Assembly: GCA_903835275.1 (NCBI GenBank)
Contig: CAILMK010000046.1
Location: 1-7,221, forward strand
DNA from: an uncultured bacterium
GTDB lineage: Bacteria > Bacteroidota > Bacteroidia > CAILMK01
Length of the DNA stretch: 7,221 bases
Reading direction: 5' to 3'
Made by a program: the position numbers and the translations under genes. This document shows, one piece after another, positions 1 through 5,446 of the stretch; the first letter of the stretch is position 1, and the number at the start of each line of letters is the position of its first letter. The notes beneath the pieces were generated by a model that saw only the letters and a list, made by a program, of their open reading frames with translations, searched no databases and was not told where the DNA came from.

Positions 1-443
1 AACCTAAAAAGGAAGCTGAGGCAGTTAAGGAAAGTCCAAAGCAAACTCCTGTTACTACAGAAGCAGCACCGACAACTGAACCTTCTACTACCAGTCAGCC
101 TGTAAATGAAGAACCGGCAACAATTAATGAAGCGCCTGTTGAGGAACATGTAACTCCTGCGCCACCGGTTGTTAAGCATACATCTACTGAATACGTAAAG
201 ATTGTTAGTGAACCTGAAAGCGGATTTTATGTTATAGCCGGATGCTTTACCATGAAATCAAACGCTGTTCGATTTGTAAAGACTCTAAAAACAAAAGGAT
301 ACCAGCCGGAGCTTATTCACAATAATGAAAGCATGTTCCGCGTTTCATATAAAATGGATTCAGATAGCATAACCGCAGATTCATACCTTAAGGAGATCAG
401 AGAAAAAGGTGATGAAGAGGCCTGGTTGCTGCATGTGAACTAA
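1..443 (+). CDS. SPOR-domain protein, 3' part (5' end outside window)
   Basis: The reading frame is open from the left edge (first full codon at position 3) to the TAA at 441-443, giving 146 visible residues of a longer protein. The first ~65 residues are a low-complexity Pro/Thr/Glu/Ala-rich linker. From about nt 219 the sequence turns into a SPOR domain: GFYVIAGCF is the first beta strand, then the helix NAVRFVKTLKTKGY, the second strand and the closing AWLLHVN. SPOR domains (about 70-75 residues) bind glycan strands stripped of stem peptides, usually at division sites. The ATG at 252 lies inside the first SPOR strand, so it is not a credible start. In Bacteroidota such SPOR domains often sit at the C-terminus of proteins with an N-terminal HU-like (CCDC81-type) domain, but that part is not visible here. 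The gene ends 110 nt before the exbB-like gene and may or may not share its transcript. Domain call confident; overall identity unknown. Confidence 0.85.
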   Translation, partial: PKKEAEAVKESPKQTPVTTEAAPTTEPSTTSQPVNEEPATINEAPVEEHVTPAPPVVKHTSTEYVKIVSEPESGFYVIAGCFTMKSNAVRFVKTLKTKGYQPELIHNNESMFRVSYKMDSDSITADSYLKEIREKGDEEAWLLHVN

Positions 444-553
444 GCAATACAAGATATGATCATTGAAATATCATCACTCACTACCCCTTCAGTTTCTTCC
501 GATCATTCTTTTTCCCCGTTTATTCAAATTATCAATAATCAGAAATAATAAAT
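444..553 (+). other. 110-nt intergenic leader upstream of the exbB-like gene
   Basis: The gap between the SPOR gene stop and the exbB-like ATG is AT-rich and pyrimidine-rich in its middle. I see no strong hairpin with a T-tail and no TAnnTTTG-type -7 box, so neither a terminator nor a promoter can be supported. The start at 554 is preceded by an A/T-rich stretch (AGAAATAATAAAT) without a clear Shine-Dalgarno sequence, which is usual for Bacteroidota. Confidence 0.4.
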
Positions 554-1243
554 ATGATATTATTACAAGCCGCTACGGCAGCTGCCGATACCGCGAAAGC
601 AGCCCAACCATTAGTAAGTAAGGATGGATTAACACTGTGGTACCTCATCGAACAGGGTGGATGGATCATGGTTCCTATTGTGATACTACTTCTCGGCGCC
701 ATTTATATTTTCGTTGAAAGATTTATCACCATTCAAAGGGCGTCCAGGGTAGATGTGAATTTCATGAATGAAATCCAGGAGCTGGTTCAGGAAGGAAAAA
801 TTGATGCTGCACGTGCGCGTTGCAAAGCTGCAGATACTCCGGTTGCAAGAATGCTCGATAAAGGTCTTCGCAAAATTGGTAAACCGATTGATGATATTGA
901 AAAAGCACTGGAAAGTGCCGGTAAAATGGAAGTGTATAAACTGGAAAGGAATCTTTCCATTCTCGGAACAATATCTGGTATAGCCCCAATGTTTGGTTTC
1001 GTAGGTACCATTGCAGGTGTTATAAGGATATTCTATGAAATAGCTCAGGCCAACGATATTAGTATCGGTATTGTATCAAAAGGATTGTATGAAAAAATGA
1101 TCACCAGTGCCGCAGGTCTTGTGGTGGGTATCATTGCTCACATAGGGTATCATTATCTTCTCCTTAAAATTGACAAGGAGATATATAAAATGGAATCAAA
1201 CGCTATTGGATTTATAGACCTGTTACAAGAACCGACGCTATGA
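554..1243 (+). CDS. exbB: MotA/TolQ/ExbB proton channel family protein
   Basis: This 229-residue inner-membrane protein forms the pentameric channel part of an ExbB-ExbD or TolQ-TolR motor that uses proton-motive force to drive a TonB-like partner. Three hydrophobic segments fit the family: TM1 about 36-58, a large cytoplasmic loop about 60-132, TM2 about 135-160 and TM3 about 182-205. The loop carries the typical pattern of repeated small helices (IDAARARCKAADTPVARML). TM2 has the GTISGIAPMFGFVGTIAGV signature with a polar Thr at 152, and TM3 has ITSAAGLVVGIIAH with Thr184; both match the pore-lining threonine pattern known for ExbB. An Ala-rich N-terminal segment (residues 6-18) precedes TM1 and is common in Bacteroidota members. 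The stop overlaps the next start as ATGA, implying translational coupling with the exbD-like gene. Family call is very secure; ExbB versus TolQ cannot be separated from sequence alone. Confidence 0.95.
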   Translation: MILLQAATAAADTAKAAQPLVSKDGLTLWYLIEQGGWIMVPIVILLLGAIYIFVERFITIQRASRVDVNFMNEIQELVQEGKIDAARARCKAADTPVARMLDKGLRKIGKPIDDIEKALESAGKMEVYKLERNLSILGTISGIAPMFGFVGTIAGVIRIFYEIAQANDISIGIVSKGLYEKMITSAAGLVVGIIAHIGYHYLLLKIDKEIYKMESNAIGFIDLLQEPTL

Positions 1244-1647
1244 ACTTCAGAAGACGGCCACGCATTGCTTCGGAGGTAAGTACCTCTTCGCTGAACGATA
1301 TCATGTTCTTCCTGCTATTGTTTTTCCTTATAACGAGCACAATGGTGAACCCGAATATGATTAAGCTTACCCAGCCAAAGGCTACTAATAAGGTTGTGGT
1401 AACAAAAAACGTAACGGTATCCATTGATTCCCTGGGGAATTACTCCATCAATAAAGTAAAAACTTCACTGGAGGATTTACCTTCTGCCATCAATGCGGGA
1501 TTAACCAAATTGAAGAGCGAAACGAAACAGGATCCTGTTTTAATTGTGAATGCAGACCGTTCGGTGAAATGGGATAATGTGGTGAAAATTATTGTTATTG
1601 GTAAAAAATTAAATGCCAAGGTAATGGCAGCCACCCAAAAGGAATAA
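1240..1647 (+). CDS. exbD: ExbD/TolR-family biopolymer transport protein
   Basis: This 135-residue protein has the ExbD/TolR layout: a short basic cytoplasmic N-terminus (NFRRRPRI), one transmembrane helix at about 20-36 and a periplasmic domain of about 100 residues. The helix begins with the family's key acidic residue, Asp20 in LNDIMFFLLLFFLITSTM, equivalent to the proton-translocating Asp25 of E. coli ExbD. The periplasmic part has the usual strands and the VNADRSVKWDNVVKII segment corresponding to the 'ADRSV' motif of the family. Its ATG overlaps the stop of the upstream channel gene by 4 nt, so the two subunits are probably made in coupled fashion. The first residues resemble the EVSTSSLNDIMF pattern common in Bacteroidota ExbD proteins. 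The tonB-like gene starts 46 nt downstream, completing a three-component energy transducer. Confidence 0.95.
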   Translation: MNFRRRPRIASEVSTSSLNDIMFFLLLFFLITSTMVNPNMIKLTQPKATNKVVVTKNVTVSIDSLGNYSINKVKTSLEDLPSAINAGLTKLKSETKQDPVLIVNADRSVKWDNVVKIIVIGKKLNAKVMAATQKE

Positions 1648-1654
1648 TTCCCGC

Positions 1655-1680
1655 TCTTTAAATTGAAAATCATTTAAAGA
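1655..1680 (+). repeat. AT-rich inverted repeat between exbD and tonB-like genes
   Basis: TCTTTAAAT at 1655-1663 is the exact reverse complement of ATTTAAAGA at 1672-1680, with an 8-nt spacer. Folding would put a 9-bp, AT-rich hairpin 13-14 nt before the tonB-like ATG. It lacks a GC-rich stem and a T-tail, so it is not a convincing terminator. It could affect mRNA processing or translation initiation, or be chance in AT-rich DNA. Confidence 0.45.
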
Positions 1681-1693
1681 AAAGGCAGAATTT

Positions 1694-2659
1694 ATGAACA
1701 GGAATATAAAATATCAGCTGGTTTTAAGAGATGCGAGGGATTCCGCAAGGGATCGGCAAACGCGCATCAAGGCACTGTCTGTTACAGTGCTGACGGCTGC
1801 TTTATTGTTCATATTGGCTTTCTGGTTCAAGTTCCCGAAAATTGATCCGCCTCTTCCTGAATCTCCCGCCACCATTGATATTGATTTAACTAATATAGCC
1901 TATGTTCCGGCTCCTGTGCGGGAAATAGCATCTTCCGGTGGAAGCCAGAGTACAGAACTCGGGAACCAGGAAAGTGCCAAAAGTGAAAGCAAAAGTGTAA
2001 AGGAAGGATCAGAAGAGCCTTCCAAATCTGATAATACACCAACTCCTCCAACGCCTCCCGCAAATTCAGGTGATCTTGAAAAAGATCCTGATGCTCCTGC
2101 AACACATCAGAGACTTACTCACAGCGATAATACATCTGCCAATACAGATGCAAGTCCTACCAAAACAGAGGAAACAAAGGCAGCAGTAACTCCTGCAAGG
2201 ACATTTGACAGCAAGAACGCTTTTACAAAAAGCAAAGGACACAACGGAACTGCTGCTGATGGCGGAACATCCAAGGGTACCGGTGGTTCTTCCAATGGTG
2301 ATGAAGGAAAGCCAAACGGCGATCCCAATTCCCACAATAAAAATGGAAATGGAAACGGCAATGGTACCGGAACAGGGATAGGTGATGGAATAGGGTATGA
2401 CTTGGGTGGCAGAAGCAAGATCAATATACCGATGCCAAATGCAAACTTTCAGAAGAATGGTAAAGTCGTTGTTGAAATAACTGTAGATAGGAATGGCAAG
2501 GTTTTAAAAGCGCGCGGCGGTATCCGTGGGTCTACTATAACAGATGATGACCTGGTCACTAAATGCGAGGCAGCTGCCATGAAGGCAACCTTCTCTCCCA
2601 AGCCGGATGCTCCCGAGCAACAGTTCGGACATATTACCTTTAACTTCAAGGTTAAGTAA
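1694..2659 (+). CDS. TonB-family energy transducer
   Basis: This 321-residue protein should anchor in the inner membrane and span the periplasm, passing energy from the ExbB/ExbD motor to the outer membrane. It has a charged cytoplasmic N-terminus (1-26, with repeated Arg/Asp), one TM helix at about 27-46 and then a linker of about 190 residues. The linker is Ser/Glu/Lys- and Pro-rich at 80-170 (PTPPTPPA at 116-123) and becomes Gly/Asn/Thr-rich at 180-235, with NGNGNGNGTGTG around 217-228. The C-terminal domain (about 245-321) matches the TonB C-terminal fold: NFQKNGKVVVEITVDRNGKV, then TITDDDLVTKCEAAAMKATFSPKP and a final strand ITFNFKV. The Gly/Asn stretch is unusual compared with the classical Pro-Lys linker. 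It follows exbD by 46 nt in the same direction, so it is likely the same operon. Whether its clients are TonB-dependent transporters or a Tol-like envelope function is unresolved. Confidence 0.9.
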   Translation: MNRNIKYQLVLRDARDSARDRQTRIKALSVTVLTAALLFILAFWFKFPKIDPPLPESPATIDIDLTNIAYVPAPVREIASSGGSQSTELGNQESAKSESKSVKEGSEEPSKSDNTPTPPTPPANSGDLEKDPDAPATHQRLTHSDNTSANTDASPTKTEETKAAVTPARTFDSKNAFTKSKGHNGTAADGGTSKGTGGSSNGDEGKPNGDPNSHNKNGNGNGNGTGTGIGDGIGYDLGGRSKINIPMPNANFQKNGKVVVEITVDRNGKVLKARGGIRGSTITDDDLVTKCEAAAMKATFSPKPDAPEQQFGHITFNFKVK

Positions 2660-2666
2660 TTTTTTT

Positions 2667-2692
2667 GTAGGTCATGATAGATCATGACCTAC
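2667..2692. repeat. Perfect 12-bp palindrome just after the tonB-like stop
   Basis: GTAGGTCATGAT at 2667-2678 is the exact reverse complement of ATCATGACCTAC at 2681-2692, separated by AG. It starts 8 nt after the TAA of the tonB-like gene. A run of seven T (2660-2666) lies on the 5' side, and no T-run follows on the 3' side. On neither strand does the hairpin therefore have the U-tail of a standard intrinsic terminator. A 3'-end-stabilising hairpin, a factor-assisted terminator or a dimeric protein binding site are all possible. Confidence 0.6.
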
Positions 2693-2718
2693 ACCATGCG
2701 GAACAAAACTCATGGCAC

Positions 2719-2745
2719 ACTGATTACACAGATTACACTGATAAT
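2719..2745 (+). repeat. Three tandem 9-nt units of GATTACA type
   Basis: Three consecutive 9-mers are visible: ACTGATTAC, ACAGATTAC and ACTGATAAT. The second differs from the first at one base and the third diverges at its end. I recall similar 9-nt-period strings built on GATTACAC in intergenic DNA of various Bacteroidota and other environmental bacteria, where they occur as dispersed, function-unknown repeats. That link is from memory and not checked here. Confidence 0.5.
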
Positions 2746-2865
2746 TTTTTGTAATTGATTTCTGACATGGGATGCTAAAATCAATAGCTCCGGATTTGCT
2801 CGGAAACTGCTGTCAGCTCCGATAAACCGCATATTTTATCTTGCCATATAGTGATCGAAAAGCTT

Positions 2866-2873
2866 TAATTTTG
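2866..2873 (+). promoter_or_regulatory. Possible Bacteroidota -7 promoter box
   Basis: TAATTTTG matches the Bacteroidota -7 consensus TAnnTTTG exactly and lies 20 nt upstream of the lipoprotein ATG. The -33 TTTG element is poor: the best candidate is CTTG at 2840-2843, a few bases farther upstream than usual. In AT-rich DNA such a match may be chance. Confidence 0.35.
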
Positions 2874-2893
2874 ATTAATAAATAAATTTAACC

Positions 2894-3451
2894 ATGAAAA
2901 AAATCTTATATCTTATCTTTATCAGTAATATCCTTTTGTATTCATGTACCAAAAAAGATAATACTGCAACAGCTAATAATGCATTAGGGAACTACTCAAG
3001 TGCTATTCAATTAAACAAGGGCAGTTACTGGGTTTATGATAACGGAGATAGCGTCTGGATGAGCAATGATACCGTTATAAAAGGAATTACTTACCGGATA
3101 AGGCGAGCAACACGTCTTCCTGAAGAACTACTTCGTGATTCCTCAGGATTCATAATCAGCTATAATGAAGGAGATTATATTTTCTCGGCTACAAAATTGA
3201 AAGATACCATTTGGAAAATGGGATCAAATTATTCAGTAATGACAAGTCCGAATACTATGATCACAGTTCCCGCCGGTACTTTTAAATCAGTAGCTAACAG
3301 GTGCGATTTCAGCATTACATTCTATCAATTTACTGAGAGGGATTATTCCCCGGGAATAGGAATTATAAGGCAAAAAATTGATTTTGAGACCGGTGGTGCT
3401 CCCGGTGGAAAAATTTGGGAAGAAAAATTGGTGCGTTATAAGATTCAATAA
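2894..3451 (+). CDS. Hypothetical lipoprotein
   Basis: The 185-residue product begins with a lipoprotein signal: a Lys-rich start (MKK), a hydrophobic core and the lipobox LYSC with the lipidated Cys at residue 18. The next residues, TKKDN, are typical of Bacteroidota surface or periplasmic lipoproteins. The rest is rich in Tyr, Asp and Thr and looks like beta structure. The segment around residues 120-160 has a VPAGTFKSV stretch followed by DYSPGIGIIR. I recognise this arrangement from many uncharacterised Bacteroidota lipoproteins, in which a 'VPAGTF...GIGxI' pair recurs. No catalytic motif is evident and function is unknown. The start is preceded by an AT-rich leader without a Shine-Dalgarno sequence. 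A two-TM membrane protein gene follows after 6 nt, so the two are probably co-transcribed. Confidence 0.8.
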   Translation: MKKILYLIFISNILLYSCTKKDNTATANNALGNYSSAIQLNKGSYWVYDNGDSVWMSNDTVIKGITYRIRRATRLPEELLRDSSGFIISYNEGDYIFSATKLKDTIWKMGSNYSVMTSPNTMITVPAGTFKSVANRCDFSITFYQFTERDYSPGIGIIRQKIDFETGGAPGGKIWEEKLVRYKIQ

Positions 3452-3457
3452 GATATC

Positions 3458-3943
3458 ATGGCTATTCAAAATATTAATTTCAAACTGAAATGTCCGCCTT
3501 ATAAGGATAGATTATTGACGGATTTCAAAATGTCTGCAATTATAGCCGGGATTGGTGCTGCATGCACTACCTATTCTTTAGGTAAGTTAGATGGAATTAT
3601 AATAGCCGCAATTTCCCTGGGAATAAGTTACATAAATCAACTTAAATGGTCTTTTACTGCCCTTGAAAGCATACAAACGGATTCCATTGGAGTGCACATG
3701 AAATTTTACGAAAAGGACGATTTATATTCTGCCACTATAAGCTGGGACAAATTGGAAATGGATAAAAGTAATTCATTTACAATTACACCGAGAAGAAAAA
3801 TACAGTTGAATGAAGGTGATGAAAATGTTGTTGCATTTTTTGGTTGGAAAAAGGACCATTATTTATCCAATGATCAGGTAGATTCCTTGTTCCGCCAATT
3901 GGAAGAATTAAAATCCAGTCATTTGCAAAATGTAACTTTGTAA
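3458..3943 (+). CDS. Hypothetical two-TM membrane protein with a C-terminal soluble domain
   Basis: I do not recognise the 161-residue product. It has a polar N-terminus of about 22 residues with two Lys-rich patches. Two closely spaced hydrophobic segments follow (about 24-42 and 44-60) joined by a short turn containing Gly-Lys-Leu-Asp, making a helical hairpin. The remaining 100 residues are soluble. They alternate beta-like strands (SIGVHMKFY, YSATISWDKLEM, SFTITPRR, NVVAFFGW) and end in one amphipathic helix (DQVDSLFRQLEELKSS). Two N-terminal helices followed by a strand-rich domain and a terminal helix resemble bacterial PH-like or YcxB-like membrane proteins, but this is an inference from the pattern only. 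The ATG lies 6 nt after the lipoprotein stop with no ribosome binding site, so it is likely the second gene of a two-gene unit. Confidence 0.7.
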   Translation: MAIQNINFKLKCPPYKDRLLTDFKMSAIIAGIGAACTTYSLGKLDGIIIAAISLGISYINQLKWSFTALESIQTDSIGVHMKFYEKDDLYSATISWDKLEMDKSNSFTITPRRKIQLNEGDENVVAFFGWKKDHYLSNDQVDSLFRQLEELKSSHLQNVTL

Positions 3944-4016
3944 ATGTAGTAGGGGTTATTCTTCATGACTGATGATAAATCCGCATGTTTTATAACCAAT
4001 GAACCAAATCCAGCAT

Positions 4017-4024
4017 TATTTTTG
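4017..4024 (+). promoter_or_regulatory. Possible Bacteroidota -7 promoter box
   Basis: TATTTTTG fits the TAnnTTTG -7 consensus of Bacteroidota exactly and ends 16 nt before the ATG at 4041. No good TTTG element is visible at the expected -33 distance; only a T-run near 3988-3991 is close. It would serve the secreted 420-residue protein gene as its own promoter. Confidence 0.35.
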
Positions 4025-4040
4025 TTAGCTGTTAGTATAT

Positions 4041-5303
4041 ATGAAAAAATATTTTTTTCTTCTTGTCTTTTTATTGGGCGTGCAAGGCGTGCAAGGCGCT
4101 GTGCTCCTGATAGAGATGAATGAGAGCCAGACGAATCACCTGAAGGCGTATGGCATTGCCTATTGGGTGCTTGCCAAGAACCAGAGTGTTGACTGGTTGC
4201 TGAATTACGAAGGTGGTTCTTTTGCCACTGCATTTTCATCCCCAATAGAAAAGGAATGTCTGATAAGAGGCGTTAGTTATAAGATTATTGCTGATGCCCA
4301 ATATGATAAGATCAAGGCTGATATAGCCGTTCCGGAAGTCAACATGGATGTGGTGAAATTGGATAAGGCACCCAAGGTGGCTGTCTATTCACCAAAGAAT
4401 AAGCGTCCGTGGGATGATGCTGTTACGCTTGCCATGACGTATGCCGAAATACCATATGACATCATCTATGATGACGATATTATGCAGGGCAAGCTTCCAT
4501 TGTACGATTGGGTGCATTTGCACCACGAGGACTTTACCGGACAATACGGTAAGTTTTGGGTGGGCTACAGGAATGAACCTTGGTACAAGGCAGATGTTGC
4601 CGAAAATGAAGGCATAGCCAAACGCTGGGGATTTGCGAAGGTGTCACAGTTGAAGCTTGCAGTGGTGAAGAAATTGCAGGAGTTCCTGGCAGGAGGTGGG
4701 TATTTATTTGCCATGTGTACTGCTACGGATACGTACGATGTTGCCCTTGCCGCTGATGGGCTGGATATCTGCGAGAGTATGTTTGACGGCGATCCGATGG
4801 ATAAAACGGCAGGTTCCAAGCTGGACTATTCAAAAACGCTGGCGTTTACAAATTTTACTTTGGTAACTGAACCAACGGAAGTGGAGTTTTCCAGTATAGA
4901 CGTTCCTCCCACACGGATGATGCAAATGAATGAAAGCAATGACTATTTTACTTTGTTTGATTACTCTGCCAAGTGGGATCAGATTCCTGCTATGTTATGC
5001 CAGAATCATACCCGTATTATAAAGGGTTTCATGGGACAGACAACTGCTTTCCGTAAACAATATATTAAGCCTTCCGTGCTGATCATGGGTGAAAATAAAT
5101 CCATGAACGAAGCCAAGTATATTCATGGAGAATATGGAAAAGGCATGTGGACATTTTACGGTGGTCACGATCCTGAAGATTACCAGCACATGGTTTATGA
5201 ACCACCGACAGACCTGAACCTCCATCCCAATAGCCCGGGATATCGACTGATCCTGAATAATGTCCTTTTCCCTGCTGCTAAGAAACAGAAAAGGAAGACC
5301 TAG
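4041..5303 (+). CDS. Secreted protein of a family often labelled 'asparagine synthetase B'; ThuA/GATase1-like
   Basis: The 420-residue product has a signal peptide (MKKYFFLLVFLLG, cleavage probably between residues 16 and 20), so it acts in the periplasm or outside the cell. I recall close relatives in Bacteroidota being annotated 'asparagine synthetase B'. However, there is no N-terminal Cys2 nucleophile after a short start and no SGGxDS-type pyrophosphatase loop. What is visible: a conserved N-terminal block (ESQTNHLKAYGIAYWVL, residues 28-44; WLLNYEGGSF, 52-61), then VAVYSPKN at 113-120 opening a Rossmann-like part. After that come HLHHEDFTG (159-167), LAGGGYLFAMC ending at Cys226, and GEYGKGMWTFYGGHDPED (363-380). 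The last two resemble the elbow and C-terminal 'GKGRVFYTxxGH' motifs of ThuA-like and class-I glutamine amidotransferase-like domains. Enzymatic function is unknown. The gene stands alone between a possible promoter and a strong terminator. Confidence 0.75.
   Translation: MKKYFFLLVFLLGVQGVQGAVLLIEMNESQTNHLKAYGIAYWVLAKNQSVDWLLNYEGGSFATAFSSPIEKECLIRGVSYKIIADAQYDKIKADIAVPEVNMDVVKLDKAPKVAVYSPKNKRPWDDAVTLAMTYAEIPYDIIYDDDIMQGKLPLYDWVHLHHEDFTGQYGKFWVGYRNEPWYKADVAENEGIAKRWGFAKVSQLKLAVVKKLQEFLAGGGYLFAMCTATDTYDVALAADGLDICESMFDGDPMDKTAGSKLDYSKTLAFTNFTLVTEPTEVEFSSIDVPPTRMMQMNESNDYFTLFDYSAKWDQIPAMLCQNHTRIIKGFMGQTTAFRKQYIKPSVLIMGENKSMNEAKYIHGEYGKGMWTFYGGHDPEDYQHMVYEPPTDLNLHPNSPGYRLILNNVLFPAAKKQKRKT
4078..4095 (+). 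repeat. Perfect 9-nt tandem duplication in the signal peptide
   Basis: GCGTGCAAG occurs twice head to tail at 4078-4086 and 4087-4095. It is in frame and yields Gly-Val-Gln-Gly-Val-Gln-Gly at the end of the signal peptide h-region (residues 13-19). The duplication is length-neutral for the reading frame and probably a recent slippage event; it makes the cleavage site ambiguous. Confidence 0.6.
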
Positions 5304-5333
5304 GGAAATAATGAATATCGAATATTGAAGTAT

Positions 5334-5369
5334 AAAAAAATGCCCGCTTTCATTAAGCGGGCATTTTTT
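5334..5369. terminator. Strong bidirectional intrinsic terminator
   Basis: TGCCCGCTT (5341-5349) pairs perfectly with AAGCGGGCA (5355-5363) around the 5-nt loop TCATT. Seven A precede the stem and six T follow it, so the hairpin can extend to about 15 bp and has a U-tail on both strands. It lies 31 nt after the TAG at 5301-5303 and ends the upstream gene, insulating it from the metal-related locus that follows. Confidence 0.92.
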
Positions 5370-5446
5370 ATTGATAAATCTTCCCAGTGACTACTCATGG
5401 AATTTAATGGCTGATAATATCGTTAGTCGTTTCATATAGTTCTAAA

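Larger units (their letters stand above)
2660..2893. other. 234-nt intergenic region
   Basis: No gene-like reading frame is visible here on either strand. The region contains the palindrome at 2667-2692, the 9-nt direct repeats at 2719-2745 and a possible promoter box at 2866-2873 before the lipoprotein gene. The middle part (about 2760-2840) shows nothing I can name. Confidence 0.6.

Noticed and set aside
252..443. 63-residue ORF starting at 252 as a separate small gene
   Set aside because: The same frame is open to the left edge and the ATG lies inside the first strand of the SPOR domain, so it is the tail of a longer gene.
2119..2424. Minus-strand ORF with a Pro-rich repeat (PIPVPVPLPFPFPF)
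   Set aside because: It is the antisense of the Gly/Asn-rich linker of the TonB-like gene; the proline pattern comes from reverse-complementing GGN/AAY codons, and it has no start context of its own.
2660..2692. Palindrome after the tonB-like gene as an intrinsic terminator
   Set aside because: The T-run precedes the hairpin on the plus strand and no T-run follows it on either strand.
3919..4245. Minus-strand 108-residue ORF
   Set aside because: It overlaps the end of one gene, the intergenic gap and the signal peptide region of the next; its composition is not protein-like and no domain is visible.
5372..5446. Promoter or metal-regulator operator upstream of the Met-tagged outer-membrane protein
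   Set aside because: No TAnnTTTG box and no clear dyad were found in this short leader, so a specific site cannot be supported.
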